Positions 16,500 to 24,866 of a stretch of DNA of 64,000 nt are shown here, one piece after another. Source of the stretch: Roseinatronobacter sp. S2. GTDB lineage: Bacteria; Pseudomonadota; Alphaproteobacteria; Rhodobacterales; Rhodobacteraceae. Every line of letters begins with the position of its first letter. The first letter of the stretch is position 1. A program made the position numbers and the translations under genes. Location: the NCBI RefSeq assembly GCF_029581395.1, contig NZ_CP121113.1, positions 862,501 through 926,500 of the forward strand, read 5' to 3'. The notes below the pieces were generated by a model. The model ran no database searches. It saw only the letters and a program-made list of their open reading frames with translations, and was not told the origin of the DNA.

Positions 16500-17669
16500 A
16501 TGCGCACGCAGGTTGCCATCATCGGGGGTGGGCCGTCGGGGTTGTTGCTGTCGCAACTGCTGAACAAGGCGGGAATTGGGACTGTTGTGCTGGAACGCCA
16601 AAGCCGCGCGCATGTGTTGTCGCGTATTCGTGCGGGCGTTCTGGAACGCTCCACTGTCGATCTGTTGCATCAGGCAGGCGCTGGCGAACGGATGGACCGC
16701 GAAGGGTTCGCACATCATGGCTGTTATCTAGCCAGTGACCAGCAGATGATCCGCGTGGATTTTCAGGAAGCCTGTGGTCACAAGGTCATGGTCTATGGCC
16801 AGACCGAAGTAACACGCGACCTGTACGAGGCGCAGGACGCGCTGGGCGCGACCCATATCCACGGTGTCGAGAATGTGGTTTTGCATGACGTAAAGGGGGC
16901 CGCGCCCCATGTCACATGGGACAAGGATGGCACATCGCACCGGCTGGAGTGTGATTTCATTGCCGGATGTGACGGGTTTCACGGTGTCAGCCGCCGCACG
17001 ATCCCGGATGATGTGCGTCGCGAATATGAAAAAGTGTATCCGTTCGGCTGGCTGGGCGTGTTGTCTGAAACGCCGCCTGTGCGCGATGAGCTGATCTACG
17101 CCAACCACCCGCGCGGGTTTGCACTGGCGTCCATGCGCAACGAGATGCTGTCGCGTTACTACATTCAGGTTCCCCTGACCGACAAGGTCGAGGACTGGTC
17201 CGACGATGCGTTCTGGGCCGAATTGAAAGCGCGCCTGCCGCAAGATGTCGCCGCCGATCTGGTCACAGGTCCGTCGATCGAGAAATCTATCGCGCCGTTG
17301 CGCAGTTTCGTGTCCGAACCGCTGCGTTGGGGGGCGCTGTTCCTGTGCGGGGATGCGGCGCATATTGTGCCCCCGACAGGGGCCAAGGGGCTGAACCTTG
17401 CCACGTCAGATGTTCATTATCTGTCGCAAGGGCTGCTTTCCCATTACAACGACAATGATCCAAGCGGGCTGGACGGCTATTCACAAAAAGCATTGGCGCG
17501 CATCTGGAAGGCCATGCGGTTTTCATGGTCTGTCACCACCATGATGCACAGCTTTCCTGAGCATTCCGACTATGACCGCCAGATGCAGCGGGTCGAGCTT
17601 GAGATGCTGGCCACCGACCCGTCCGCACGCAAGCTGTTTGCCGAAGGCTATACCGGCACGCCTTTGTGA
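16500..17669 (+). CDS. pobA: 4-hydroxybenzoate 3-monooxygenase
   Basis: The 389-residue FAD-dependent hydroxylase has the GGGPSGLLLSQLL dinucleotide motif at residues 9-21, the SRIRAGVLER segment near 42-51, the DG motif CDGFHGVSR, and the second FAD motif GDAAHIVPPTGAKGLNLA. It converts 4-hydroxybenzoate plus NADPH and oxygen to protocatechuate, feeding the pca operon just upstream. GGGAAGGA precedes the start. Length matches the family (about 390). Confidence 0.97.
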   Translation: MRTQVAIIGGGPSGLLLSQLLNKAGIGTVVLERQSRAHVLSRIRAGVLERSTVDLLHQAGAGERMDREGFAHHGCYLASDQQMIRVDFQEACGHKVMVYGQTEVTRDLYEAQDALGATHIHGVENVVLHDVKGAAPHVTWDKDGTSHRLECDFIAGCDGFHGVSRRTIPDDVRREYEKVYPFGWLGVLSETPPVRDELIYANHPRGFALASMRNEMLSRYYIQVPLTDKVEDWSDDAFWAELKARLPQDVAADLVTGPSIEKSIAPLRSFVSEPLRWGALFLCGDAAHIVPPTGAKGLNLATSDVHYLSQGLLSHYNDNDPSGLDGYSQKALARIWKAMRFSWSVTTMMHSFPEHSDYDRQMQRVELEMLATDPSARKLFAEGYTGTPL

Positions 17670-17703
17670 CGGTCAGTCAAGCGGGCATGTTCCGCCGCAG
17701 GGA

Positions 17704-18324
17704 TTATTTCGTGCCAAGGCTGCAACATCCGTTCAGCAATGGCGCGGAAGGGCCTGTCATCAGTGAAATTGACAGGCCAAAGGCAAGATCACTCATGCCA
17801 TCGTTGCACGCCGCCGGATAGATAAATGCTGTCGCGGGACCATCTGGCCCCGTCAGACGCACCATCCTGCGGAAATCCTGCGCGATCCCGCTGTCTTGCG
17901 CGATGTCTATTTCCAGCTCTGCTGGCGGGTCGTTCAGGCTGTCATAGTGCCAGATGCCATCTTCACTATACAGTGACCAGAACGGTTCGGTTCCGAAACA
18001 CGACAGCCCGACCGGCATGTTGTAATGATCAATCGGCTGACCCTGTCCCTGCATATACCGCATGAACACCCAGCCAGTGCCTTCATTATGGTTCACCAAG
18101 CCCCAACGCAGGGTGTTGTTCAACATGATCACTTCCACCCCGGTCGCATCGGGTGCAAAAGTGTCGATAACATCGCTGCTGGCCGACGGTTCCTGCCGGA
18201 TGTTCAGAACATCGTCTGACGCCACATCGATCACGTTGAACAATTGCGGGTATTCCTGCGCTGACAGCGGCGCCGCCGACGCCAGAATGACGGATACAAC
18301 AACGGATTGCATTAATCTGAGCAT
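17704..18324 (-). CDS. Secreted SH3-domain protein (COG3650-like)
   Basis: The 206-residue protein starts with a signal peptide (MLRLMQSVVVSVILASAA then PLSAQEYP). A bacterial SH3-like domain follows (DVLNIRQEPSASSDVID..GWGLVNHNEGTGWVFMRYM). The second half has GTEPFWSL, a CNDGMSDLAFGLSISL stretch and a terminal LNGCCSLG, a combination seen in COG3650-type envelope proteins. It is probably periplasmic, and its role is unknown. It lies 41 bases downstream of the Lrp-type gene on the same strand, with AAAAAAGGTG before the start. Confidence 0.8.
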   Translation of the reverse strand: MLRLMQSVVVSVILASAAPLSAQEYPQLFNVIDVASDDVLNIRQEPSASSDVIDTFAPDATGVEVIMLNNTLRWGLVNHNEGTGWVFMRYMQGQGQPIDHYNMPVGLSCFGTEPFWSLYSEDGIWHYDSLNDPPAELEIDIAQDSGIAQDFRRMVRLTGPDGPATAFIYPAACNDGMSDLAFGLSISLMTGPSAPLLNGCCSLGTK

Positions 18325-18365
18325 GTTTCACCTTTTTTCAGTCCGGCAGTATGGGACGCGCGCGA

Positions 18366-18842
18366 TCACGCGCCATCATCCCCCAGCGGCAGAATTGTCG
18401 TCGCCTTGATTTCTTCCATCGACAATAATGCCGTGACATTGTGGATGCTAACCTCTGATATCAGGGCCTGATAGAACCTGTCATAGGCGCGGGCATTTGG
18501 GACGCGCACTTTCAGAATATAGTCAATATCGCCAGCAAGGCGGTGGGCCTCCATCACTTCCGGGCGCGCGCGAACAGCGTGCAGGAACCGTTGCTGCCAA
18601 TCGGCTTCATGGGCTGCGGTGCGCACCAGAACGAAAAAACAGGCCTCCAGCCCCAGTGCTTCGGGGTCCAGAAGCACGGTCTGGCGCGTGATGACACCGG
18701 CTGCGCGCAGTTTGCGCACCCGATTCCATACCGGTGTCTTGCTGGACCCGACTTTGCGCGCAATTTCATCAAGCGACTGGCTTGCATCGTCCTGAAGTTC
18801 ACGCAGAATGCGCCTGTCCAGATCATCCAGACTGTTTGGCAT
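18366..18842 (-). CDS. Lrp/AsnC family transcriptional regulator
   Basis: The 158-residue protein has an N-terminal helix-turn-helix (LDDLDRRILRELQDDASQS, LDEIARKVGSSKTPVWNRVRKLRAAGVI) and a C-terminal RAM ligand-binding domain with VMEAHRLAGDIDYILKVRVPN. Such proteins bind amino acids or other small effectors as oligomers. It is divergent from fpr (209-base gap), so it could control fpr, its own operon or distant genes; the target is unknown. Confidence 0.93.
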   Translation of the reverse strand: MPNSLDDLDRRILRELQDDASQSLDEIARKVGSSKTPVWNRVRKLRAAGVITRQTVLLDPEALGLEACFFVLVRTAAHEADWQQRFLHAVRARPEVMEAHRLAGDIDYILKVRVPNARAYDRFYQALISEVSIHNVTALLSMEEIKATTILPLGDDGA

Positions 18843-18968
18843 TGGTCTATTTTCTCCTCAATAAGGGGTCCTGTGGGACAGTTTCCCGAATTTGCATTTT
18901 CTTATCCTATGAAATGGAAATATCTTCTGCAACAGGTTATGTGCTGCGGCAATATGCACCGATTGATG

Positions 18969-18982
18969 TTGACCTTTATCAA
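18969..18982 (+). promoter_or_regulatory. FNR/Crp-family box upstream of fpr
   Basis: TTGACCTTTATCAA matches the FNR/FnrL consensus TTGATnnnnATCAA at 9 of 10 positions and fits the TTGAC variant used by DNR/NnrR proteins. A -10-like GATTAT at 19002-19007 lies about 30 bases from its centre, suiting an activator near -41.5. Confidence 0.55.
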
Positions 18983-19051
18983 GGTGTAAACTGGGATCAA
19001 TGATTATGCGAGGCAGGACACGCCCCGCCCGCAAACAGGAAAGAGTGCCGG

Positions 19052-19858
19052 ATGGACCAAATCGCACCCGCAACCAAAGCAACCCCGACCTTGCCAGATG
19101 CGCAGACCGTCACGTCGGTGACGCATTACACGGACCGGCTGTTTGCCTTCCGGTGCACACGCCCGCTTAGCCTGCGGTTCCGGTCGGGTGAATTTGTGAT
19201 GATCGGATTGTTGGGGGACAATGGCAAGCCGCTACTACGGGCCTATTCCATTGCGTCGCCATCCTGGGATGAGGAACTGGAGTTTTATTCGATCAAGGTG
19301 TCTGATGGACCGCTGACATCGCGCCTTCAGCATATCCAGCCCGGTGACCAGATCATCCTGCGCCCCAAACCTGTGGGCACTTTGGTGCTGGATGCATTGC
19401 TTCCGGGCAAGCGGCTTTGGATGCTGGCCACCGGCACCGGCATTGCCCCTTTCGCATCCTTGCTGCGCGATCCTGAAACATGGGAAAAATATGAGCAGGT
19501 GGTTGTCATGCACACCTGCCGCGAGCAGGCCGAACTGACCTATGGGCGCAACCTGATCGAAGCCTTGCCTGACGACCCGCTGATTGGCGAGCTGGTGGGC
19601 GACAAGCTGCTGTATTACCCCGCGACAACCCGCGAAGACGGGCAGTATACGGGCCGCGTCACCGATAACCTGTCATCAGGCAAGGTGTTTGCGGATCTGG
19701 GCATTGCCCCGCTGGACCCCGCCACCGACCGTGCCATGGTTTGTGGTTCGCTGGCGTTTAATCTGGACATCAAAAAGGTACTGGAAGATGCCGGCCTGAC
19801 GGAAGGCGCCAACAGTTCACCTGCTGAATATGTGGTCGAGAAGGCATTTGTGGACTAA
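19052..19858 (+). CDS. fpr: Ferredoxin--NADP(+) reductase
   Basis: The 268-residue flavoprotein has the FAD-binding RAYSIASP motif near residues 70-77 with FYSIKV, the NADP motif ATGTGIAPFASLLRD near 128-142, MVCGSLAFN, and the terminal YVVEKAFVD extension of bacterial subclass I FPRs. It passes electrons between NADPH and ferredoxin or flavodoxin for oxidative-stress and iron-sulfur processes. Sequence before ATG 19052 includes CAGGAAAGAG. An FNR-like box lies about 70 bases upstream. Confidence 0.93.
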   Translation: MDQIAPATKATPTLPDAQTVTSVTHYTDRLFAFRCTRPLSLRFRSGEFVMIGLLGDNGKPLLRAYSIASPSWDEELEFYSIKVSDGPLTSRLQHIQPGDQIILRPKPVGTLVLDALLPGKRLWMLATGTGIAPFASLLRDPETWEKYEQVVVMHTCREQAELTYGRNLIEALPDDPLIGELVGDKLLYYPATTREDGQYTGRVTDNLSSGKVFADLGIAPLDPATDRAMVCGSLAFNLDIKKVLEDAGLTEGANSSPAEYVVEKAFVD

Positions 19859-20067
19859 CCCGCGTTGGGGGTTATGCAATTTCTGCATACACTTCGGTGA
19901 TTTGACGGGCGTATGCGTCGTTTTCGGTATGAAATGGTTTGATCCGCAGGCAAGAATAGGCAATCGTGCTTTCAAGTGGTGCGCCATTTGAAGAGTTTTG
20001 TTCGGGTTGTTCTTGTCGTCATTGGCAAAGCACCAATGTTATTTTAACTGTGCTGCGTGGGCCAAGT

Positions 20068-21564
20068 ATGCGGAACTCTAATAGATTTCGACGGCGCGTG
20101 GCCTTGCTTTTTGAAGGTGTTCTTGAGTATGACGAACAAAGCAATCCGTGGCACTTCAATTCCGGCCTGATACTGGGCATCGTCGCTGCAAGCGCGGCCC
20201 TGACGACCCTTCTGTGGTCTATGTTTGCCAGTTGGCTGCCATGGGATGTGACACCTGGCATGATTGGCGTGGCCACACTTGCCGCGGTATTTGTTTCCGT
20301 GGTTGTGGCGACCCCTGCCGTGCTGTTCGGGTATTCCCTTGTTGAACGCATTCTGGCCGTCAAGGCCCAGTTGCGCCGCGCGTTGGTGGCTGCGGATGTG
20401 GCCAATCGGTCAAAAACCGAATTTCTTGCAAATATGAGCCATGAAATACGCACCCCTCTGAACGGGGTCTTGGGCATGGCGCAAGTGCTTGAAACCACCG
20501 AGCTGACACCAGAGCAGCGCGCAGCCCTTACTATGATTGGCGAGTCTGGTGAAGTGTTGATGGGGATCATTGCCGATGTCCTTGATCTGGCAAAAATCGA
20601 GGTCGGTGAAATTTCACTGGACCCGACTGCGCAACCTGTTGCGAAGCCTATTCGCGATATGGTTGAATTGTTTCGTGCGCGTGCTGTTCAAAACGGGACA
20701 GAGTTGCGGGTTTGCGTCGATGCGACAGTGCCGGATCTGGCTGTGTTTGATTCTGTCAGGGTCCGGCAGTGTCTGGCCAATCTGGTGTCGAATGCCGTCA
20801 AGTTCACATCGGATGGTCACGTCACTGTCTTGGTCTGTGCAAAGGCGGAGGGGGCAGGCTGGGCAATCTCGATAACTGTTACGGACAGCGGTATGGGAAT
20901 CGACCCTGCCGTGCAGCAGCGTTTGTTCAAGCCCTTCGAGCAAGCGGATGCAGCGACGGCGCGCCGCTATGGTGGCACGGGGTTGGGGCTGGCCATTTCG
21001 CGCAAGCTGGCGCGCCTGATGGGCGGTGATATTACGCTGACATCTGTGCCCGGCGAAGGGGCGAGTTTTGTTTTTACATTCGCCGCTGGCACGGTCACCG
21101 AATCTGCCTCGAAACCAAGGATATCGCAGCCACTATTTGCGGCGCAAGAACGGCTGCTGGAAGGGCGCACCATCCTTGTGGTTGATGACAGCCGCATCAA
21201 CCGCCATGTTGTTCTTGGGCTGCTGAAGCCACTTGGGCCACGTTGTCTGGAGGCCGAGAACGGGGTTGCTGCGCTTGAAATTCTGTCGCGAACAAAAGTT
21301 GATGTCGTGCTTCTTGATATGCAGATGCCGGTCATGGACGGGCCGCAAACGCTAAAAGCCCTGCGTGATCTTGGCGGGCCGATGGCGAACATTCCAGTGA
21401 TTGCGCTGACTGCAAACGTCATGAGCGGCCGAAAGGCTGATTATCTGGCGCGGGGGTTTCAGGGCTTTCTGGCCAAGCCGCTGAACAGGGCCGAACTTCT
21501 GGCCGAAATCAGCGCGGTGGCGGGGTGGCAAATCGGGCCTGCCATTCAAACAGACCCACGCTGA
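20068..21564 (+). CDS. Hybrid sensor histidine kinase/response regulator
   Basis: From ATG 20068 the protein has 498 residues. Two membrane segments (LILGIVAASAALTTLLWSMF and a second about 25 residues later) bracket a very short periplasmic loop. HisKA follows with NMSHEIRTPLNGVLG (phosphorylated His), then HATPase_c with NLVSNAVKF, DSGMGI, GGTGLGLAISRKL. A C-terminal receiver domain has VVDDS, phosphoacceptor Asp in VVLLDMQMPVMDG and AKPL. The tiny sensor region suggests sensing within the membrane or by partners. GTG 19966 would add 34 unlikely residues; neither start has a strong ribosome binding site. Confidence 0.9.
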   Translation: MRNSNRFRRRVALLFEGVLEYDEQSNPWHFNSGLILGIVAASAALTTLLWSMFASWLPWDVTPGMIGVATLAAVFVSVVVATPAVLFGYSLVERILAVKAQLRRALVAADVANRSKTEFLANMSHEIRTPLNGVLGMAQVLETTELTPEQRAALTMIGESGEVLMGIIADVLDLAKIEVGEISLDPTAQPVAKPIRDMVELFRARAVQNGTELRVCVDATVPDLAVFDSVRVRQCLANLVSNAVKFTSDGHVTVLVCAKAEGAGWAISITVTDSGMGIDPAVQQRLFKPFEQADAATARRYGGTGLGLAISRKLARLMGGDITLTSVPGEGASFVFTFAAGTVTESASKPRISQPLFAAQERLLEGRTILVVDDSRINRHVVLGLLKPLGPRCLEAENGVAALEILSRTKVDVVLLDMQMPVMDGPQTLKALRDLGGPMANIPVIALTANVMSGRKADYLARGFQGFLAKPLNRAELLAEISAVAGWQIGPAIQTDPR

Positions 21565-21683
21565 CGCTATAAGAAAATAAGGGTCAGACCCAATAGCCAT
21601 GCAGCACAAGCCGCCACGTTAGGCGTGATAGAACTGCGCCCTGTGCGGTGAAAATCGCATGGTTGCACTTCATGCGCGCATGT

Positions 21684-21703
21684 GTTCAAAATAATAATAA
21701 ACA
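21684..21703 (+). promoter_or_regulatory. Candidate GntR operator, copy 1
   Basis: GTTCAAAATAATAATAAACA matches 17 of 20 bases of the sequence at 23721-23740 in the divergent gntR/ABC promoter region. Sharing between the two promoter regions of one sugar locus points to the same regulator. Confidence 0.5.
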
Positions 21704-21722
21704 AGCATAAGAGCATATTGCC

Positions 21723-21809
21723 ATGTTACGCACGCTAATTGTTCAATTTGGAACCAGCAGGTTCCTGCAAGCGCATGCCGATGTGTTTCTGGCCAAAGCC
21801 GCGCATTGA
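21723..21809 (+). pseudogene. N-terminal stump of a mannitol dehydrogenase/UxaB-family oxidoreductase
   Basis: ATG 21723 opens a 28-codon frame ending in TGA. Its peptide begins MLRTLIVQFGTSRFLQAHAD, and (I/V)(L/V)QFGTSRFLQAH is the NAD-binding start of mannitol dehydrogenase-family proteins such as tagaturonate/fructuronate reductases (normally 400-500 residues). AAGAG lies upstream at suitable spacing. Only 24 bases separate its stop from the next gene, so the rest has been deleted. It could survive as a leader peptide. Confidence 0.65.
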
Positions 21810-21833
21810 CGCTGAGTTAAAAGGGAAAATGTC

Positions 21834-22811
21834 ATGAAGACCACAAGGATCGGGCGAACCGCTGCCAAAGTGACCGATATATCATTTGGCTGTGCAAGCA
21901 TCGGCAATCTGTATCGCGAAATTTCTGAAGACACTGCGCAGGCGGTCCTTAGCGAAGCATGGGATGCAGGTATCCGCTACTTCGATACGGCCCCGCATTA
22001 CGGGCGTGGTCTGTCCGAACAGCGCCTTGGGCAGTTTCTGGCGGGGCGGTCAGGGTTTGCACTGTCCACAAAAGTGGGGCGCGTTCTGTCCCCTGCAAGC
22101 GCACCCATTGCTGCCGCTGACGGGTATGTCAATCCGGCGCAAAACGATGTGCGCTATGACTATTCTGGCGACGGGATTGAACAAAGCCTTGAGCAAAGCC
22201 TGAAGCGGCTGGGTGTTGGCCGCATTGATATTGTTTATGTGCACGATCTGGGAACCTACACGCATGGCGCGGGAAATGCCGCACATATGGAAGCGTTCCT
22301 GGGGTCGGGCTATGAACGCCTTGTCCGGCTGAAAGAAGCGGGGCGTATTGATGCGTTCGGGCTGGGGGTCAATGAATGCGAGATTTGCCTTCAGGTCATG
22401 GATCATGGCCCGATTGATGCAATCCTTCTGGCGGGCAGGTTAACGTTGCTGGATCGCAGCGCCGAGGACCAACTGGTGCCGCGCTGCCGCGAGGCGGAAA
22501 CCAGCCTTGTTCTGGGCGGGATATTCAATTCCGGCATTCTGGCGACAGGGCCGGTTGATGGCGCAACATATGATTATGGCCCGGCCCCGCAGGAGGTTCT
22601 GGACCGTGTGGCCGTGTTGCAGGATATCGCCGCGCAGGCAGGTGTTTCGCTGGCGACACTGGCGCTGCATTTTGCGCGCAGACATCCGGCGGCAAGTTCG
22701 GTCCTTCTGGGCACTGCCAAGCCCGCGACATTGCGCCGGAACCTGGACGCGCTTGAACAGGACCTGACCCCGCAGGCACAGGCGATACTAGCCAAGGTCA
22801 TGATGCCGTAG
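21834..22811 (+). CDS. Aldo/keto reductase, aldose 1-dehydrogenase type (L-galactose/L-fucose dehydrogenase-like)
   Basis: The 325-residue AKR has the catalytic tetrad in FDTAPHYGRGLSEQRLG (Asp, Tyr), STKVGR (Lys) and YVHDLGT (His). It resembles D-threo-aldose (L-fucose/L-galactose) 1-dehydrogenases that oxidise the sugar to a lactone. An operon with a Zn alcohol dehydrogenase and UxaA-family dehydratase supports a sugar-acid route. Its last 24 bases overlap those of the convergent GntR gene. AAAAGGG precedes the start. Confidence 0.85.
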   Translation: MKTTRIGRTAAKVTDISFGCASIGNLYREISEDTAQAVLSEAWDAGIRYFDTAPHYGRGLSEQRLGQFLAGRSGFALSTKVGRVLSPASAPIAAADGYVNPAQNDVRYDYSGDGIEQSLEQSLKRLGVGRIDIVYVHDLGTYTHGAGNAAHMEAFLGSGYERLVRLKEAGRIDAFGLGVNECEICLQVMDHGPIDAILLAGRLTLLDRSAEDQLVPRCREAETSLVLGGIFNSGILATGPVDGATYDYGPAPQEVLDRVAVLQDIAAQAGVSLATLALHFARRHPAASSVLLGTAKPATLRRNLDALEQDLTPQAQAILAKVMMP

Positions 22812-23690
22812 CGATGACAGCAATGTTGATTTCGACGTCCTCAGATGGCGGCGCGCGGCATCTGTCGCGCGCTGCACATCGCGTGCTTCTATCGCGTCAA
22901 TAATGGCCAGATGCTCGTTTATGGCGGCAAGGTTGCGTATTTTCTCATGCGTTTTGTCCCACATGTAATGGTAGTGGAAAATCAACGAAATGACTTTCTG
23001 GAACTCGGCAATGAAACGATTGCGCACAACGGAATTGATCGCTTCGTGAAAGGCCTCGTCCAGTTTCGAAAATTCGTGAAAATCGGTTTCAATATTGGCG
23101 CTCAGGTCCAGATGCGCGACACGCAGATCGGACAGTCGCTGCCATATCGGGTGGTCTACCGGGGCCTCAACGGCTTTCGCCACGGCATCCAGCTCCAGCA
23201 CCAGACGAAAATCCGACAGCTCGACCGCAAAATCCTTGGTAAAGCCGCGCAGCATCCAGCCGCCCTTGGGGCGACGCGCCACCAGTCCAAACCGGCTGAG
23301 GCCCGCCAGAAATTCTTTCAATTCGTGCTGTGCAACCTCGAAATTGCGCGCCAGTTCCGCGATGGACAGCGGTGTTCCGGCAGGCACGTCGAACCGCAAA
23401 ATCCAGTCCAGAAAGCGCTGTTCAAGATGCTCGCGGCCATCGGCGCTGTCGGGCAGGGCAATTCTGTCGTCCTGCACGGGGCTGCGCAACAAGTGCTTTT
23501 CGCGACCATTCCACGCAATTACACCCAGTTCGGACAGGCGCGACAGGCAGCGCCTGACAACCGTTCGGCTAACACCTGTCAATTCGCTTAGGGTGGTTTC
23601 TGCCGGCATCTCGGTGCCGACGGGGTGGGTGGCGCAAAAATCAAGCAGCCGGTTATAGGCTTCGCGGTAGCGTGTATCCCTGCGGGCCAT
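22788..23690 (-). CDS. GntR/FadR-type regulator with two winged-helix segments and FCD domain
   Basis: From ATG 23690 (AGGAAACAG upstream) the protein has 300 residues. A GntR winged helix covers about residues 10-60 (AYNRLLDFCATHPVGTEM, LSELTGVSRTVVRRCLSRLSELGVI). A second similar helical segment (RFLDWILRFDVPAGTPLSI, ELARNFEVAQHELKEFLAGLSRFGLV) precedes the FCD effector domain (DFRLVLELDAVAKAVEA, FHEFSKLDEAFHEAINSVV, INEHLAIIDAIEARD). It is divergent from the sugar ABC operon and probably represses it and the convergent AKR. The duplicated N-terminal region is unusual for FadR-type proteins. Confidence 0.88.
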   Translation of the reverse strand: MARRDTRYREAYNRLLDFCATHPVGTEMPAETTLSELTGVSRTVVRRCLSRLSELGVIAWNGREKHLLRSPVQDDRIALPDSADGREHLEQRFLDWILRFDVPAGTPLSIAELARNFEVAQHELKEFLAGLSRFGLVARRPKGGWMLRGFTKDFAVELSDFRLVLELDAVAKAVEAPVDHPIWQRLSDLRVAHLDLSANIETDFHEFSKLDEAFHEAINSVVRNRFIAEFQKVISLIFHYHYMWDKTHEKIRNLAAINEHLAIIDAIEARDVQRATDAARRHLRTSKSTLLSSLRHHDLG

Positions 23691-23720
23691 AATGCTGTTT
23701 CCTGCTGCAATTTTGTATTT

Positions 23721-23782
23721 GTTCAAAATTATTAAAAACATTTGACATGCGCAAGTGTGTTGTTCATGGTATTTAATAATTT
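23721..23782 (+). promoter_or_regulatory. Promoter of the sugar ABC operon flanked by inverted GntR operator halves
   Basis: GTTCAAAATTATTAAAAACA (23721-23740) is operator copy 2. Its core AAATTATTAAA (23726-23736) is repeated inverted as TTTAATAATTT (23772-23782), a perfect 11-base match 46 bases away centre to centre. Between them sits a consensus -35 TTGACA (23742-23747). Binding at both halves would bracket the promoter. Confidence 0.55.
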
Positions 23783-23806
23783 AATGCAATCCATCGAGGG
23801 GGAGCG

Positions 23807-24832
23807 ATGTCGGATGCGAGCAAGCCGTGGCTGGACGCGGGTGACTGGAAGTTGATAATCGCGCGTGACCGGATGCACCGTGCATCGGCGTTGCTGACGC
23901 TGGTGTTGTTGGTGGTCGGGTTCTCGATGGCCAGTGCGTCCTTCTTTTCGGTGAATAATGGTCTGACAATATTGTTGCAGACATCGGTTATCGGCCTTCT
24001 GGGGATCGGCCTGACGCTGGTTATCATTACGGGCGGGATTGATCTGTCTGTGGGGTCGGTGCTGGCATTGTCTGGCGTTATATCCGGTTTGGCGGTCAAG
24101 TTTGGTGTGCCGGTTGTGCCTGCAATGTGTGCAGGTGTAATGACGGGGGCCGCGTGTGGCGCGTTTAACGGCTTTGTCATTACGAAAATGCGCATTCCGC
24201 CCTTCGTGGCCACACTTGGCATGATGCTGATTGCCCGCGGCGCGGCGTTGCAACTGACCGGTGCTGCCCCGGTTTCCCGTCTGGGAGAGGCATTTGGCCG
24301 CCTTGGCAACGGTGCATTGTTCCGCGTGATTGAAATGCAGCCCAACGGCTTTCCGCGCGTGGTTTTCCCCGGCATCCCCTATCCCGCAATTCTGCTGCTG
24401 GTGGTGGCGATCGTTGCGGCCTATGTGCTGCGGCGGCGTCAGATCGGCCGGCATATCTATGCCACAGGGTCCAATGAAGAAGCCGCACGATTGTCGGGCG
24501 TGAATGTCGATTGGACAAAGATGTATGCCTACACGATGTCCGGTGCGCTGGCGGGGCTGGCGGGCAATGTGCTGATGTCGCGCCTTGTGACGGCCCAGCC
24601 CAGCGAAGGTGTCATGTATGAACTTGATGCAATCGCGGCTGCGGTCATTGGCGGGGCGTCCTTGTCCGGCGGGGTGGGCACGATTGCGGGCACCATGATC
24701 GGGGCATTTATTATCGGAATTCTGCGCAATGGTCTGAACATGTCCGGGGTCTCGGCGTTCATCCAACAGATTGTTATCGGGTTTGTCGTGATCGGCGCAG
24801 TCTGGATCGATCAGGTCCGAAACAGGCGCTGA
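23807..24832 (+). CDS. Sugar ABC transporter permease (RbsC/FrcC type)
   Basis: The 341-residue inner-membrane protein has 8-10 hydrophobic segments and the BPD_transp_2 family motif GLTLVIITGGIDLSVGSVLALSGV, plus IGRHIYATGSNEEAARLSGVNV (coupling loop) and AAAVIGGASLSGGVGTIAGTMIGA. It forms the channel for a monosaccharide, working with the binding protein and ATPase that follow. GGGGGAG lies upstream of the start. Gene order permease-SBP-ATPase differs from the usual rbs order. Confidence 0.92.
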   Translation: MSDASKPWLDAGDWKLIIARDRMHRASALLTLVLLVVGFSMASASFFSVNNGLTILLQTSVIGLLGIGLTLVIITGGIDLSVGSVLALSGVISGLAVKFGVPVVPAMCAGVMTGAACGAFNGFVITKMRIPPFVATLGMMLIARGAALQLTGAAPVSRLGEAFGRLGNGALFRVIEMQPNGFPRVVFPGIPYPAILLLVVAIVAAYVLRRRQIGRHIYATGSNEEAARLSGVNVDWTKMYAYTMSGALAGLAGNVLMSRLVTAQPSEGVMYELDAIAAAVIGGASLSGGVGTIAGTMIGAFIIGILRNGLNMSGVSAFIQQIVIGFVVIGAVWIDQVRNRR

Positions 24833-24866
24833 TGCGCCTAATTTTATCAACGGAGGAGGAAGTGAA

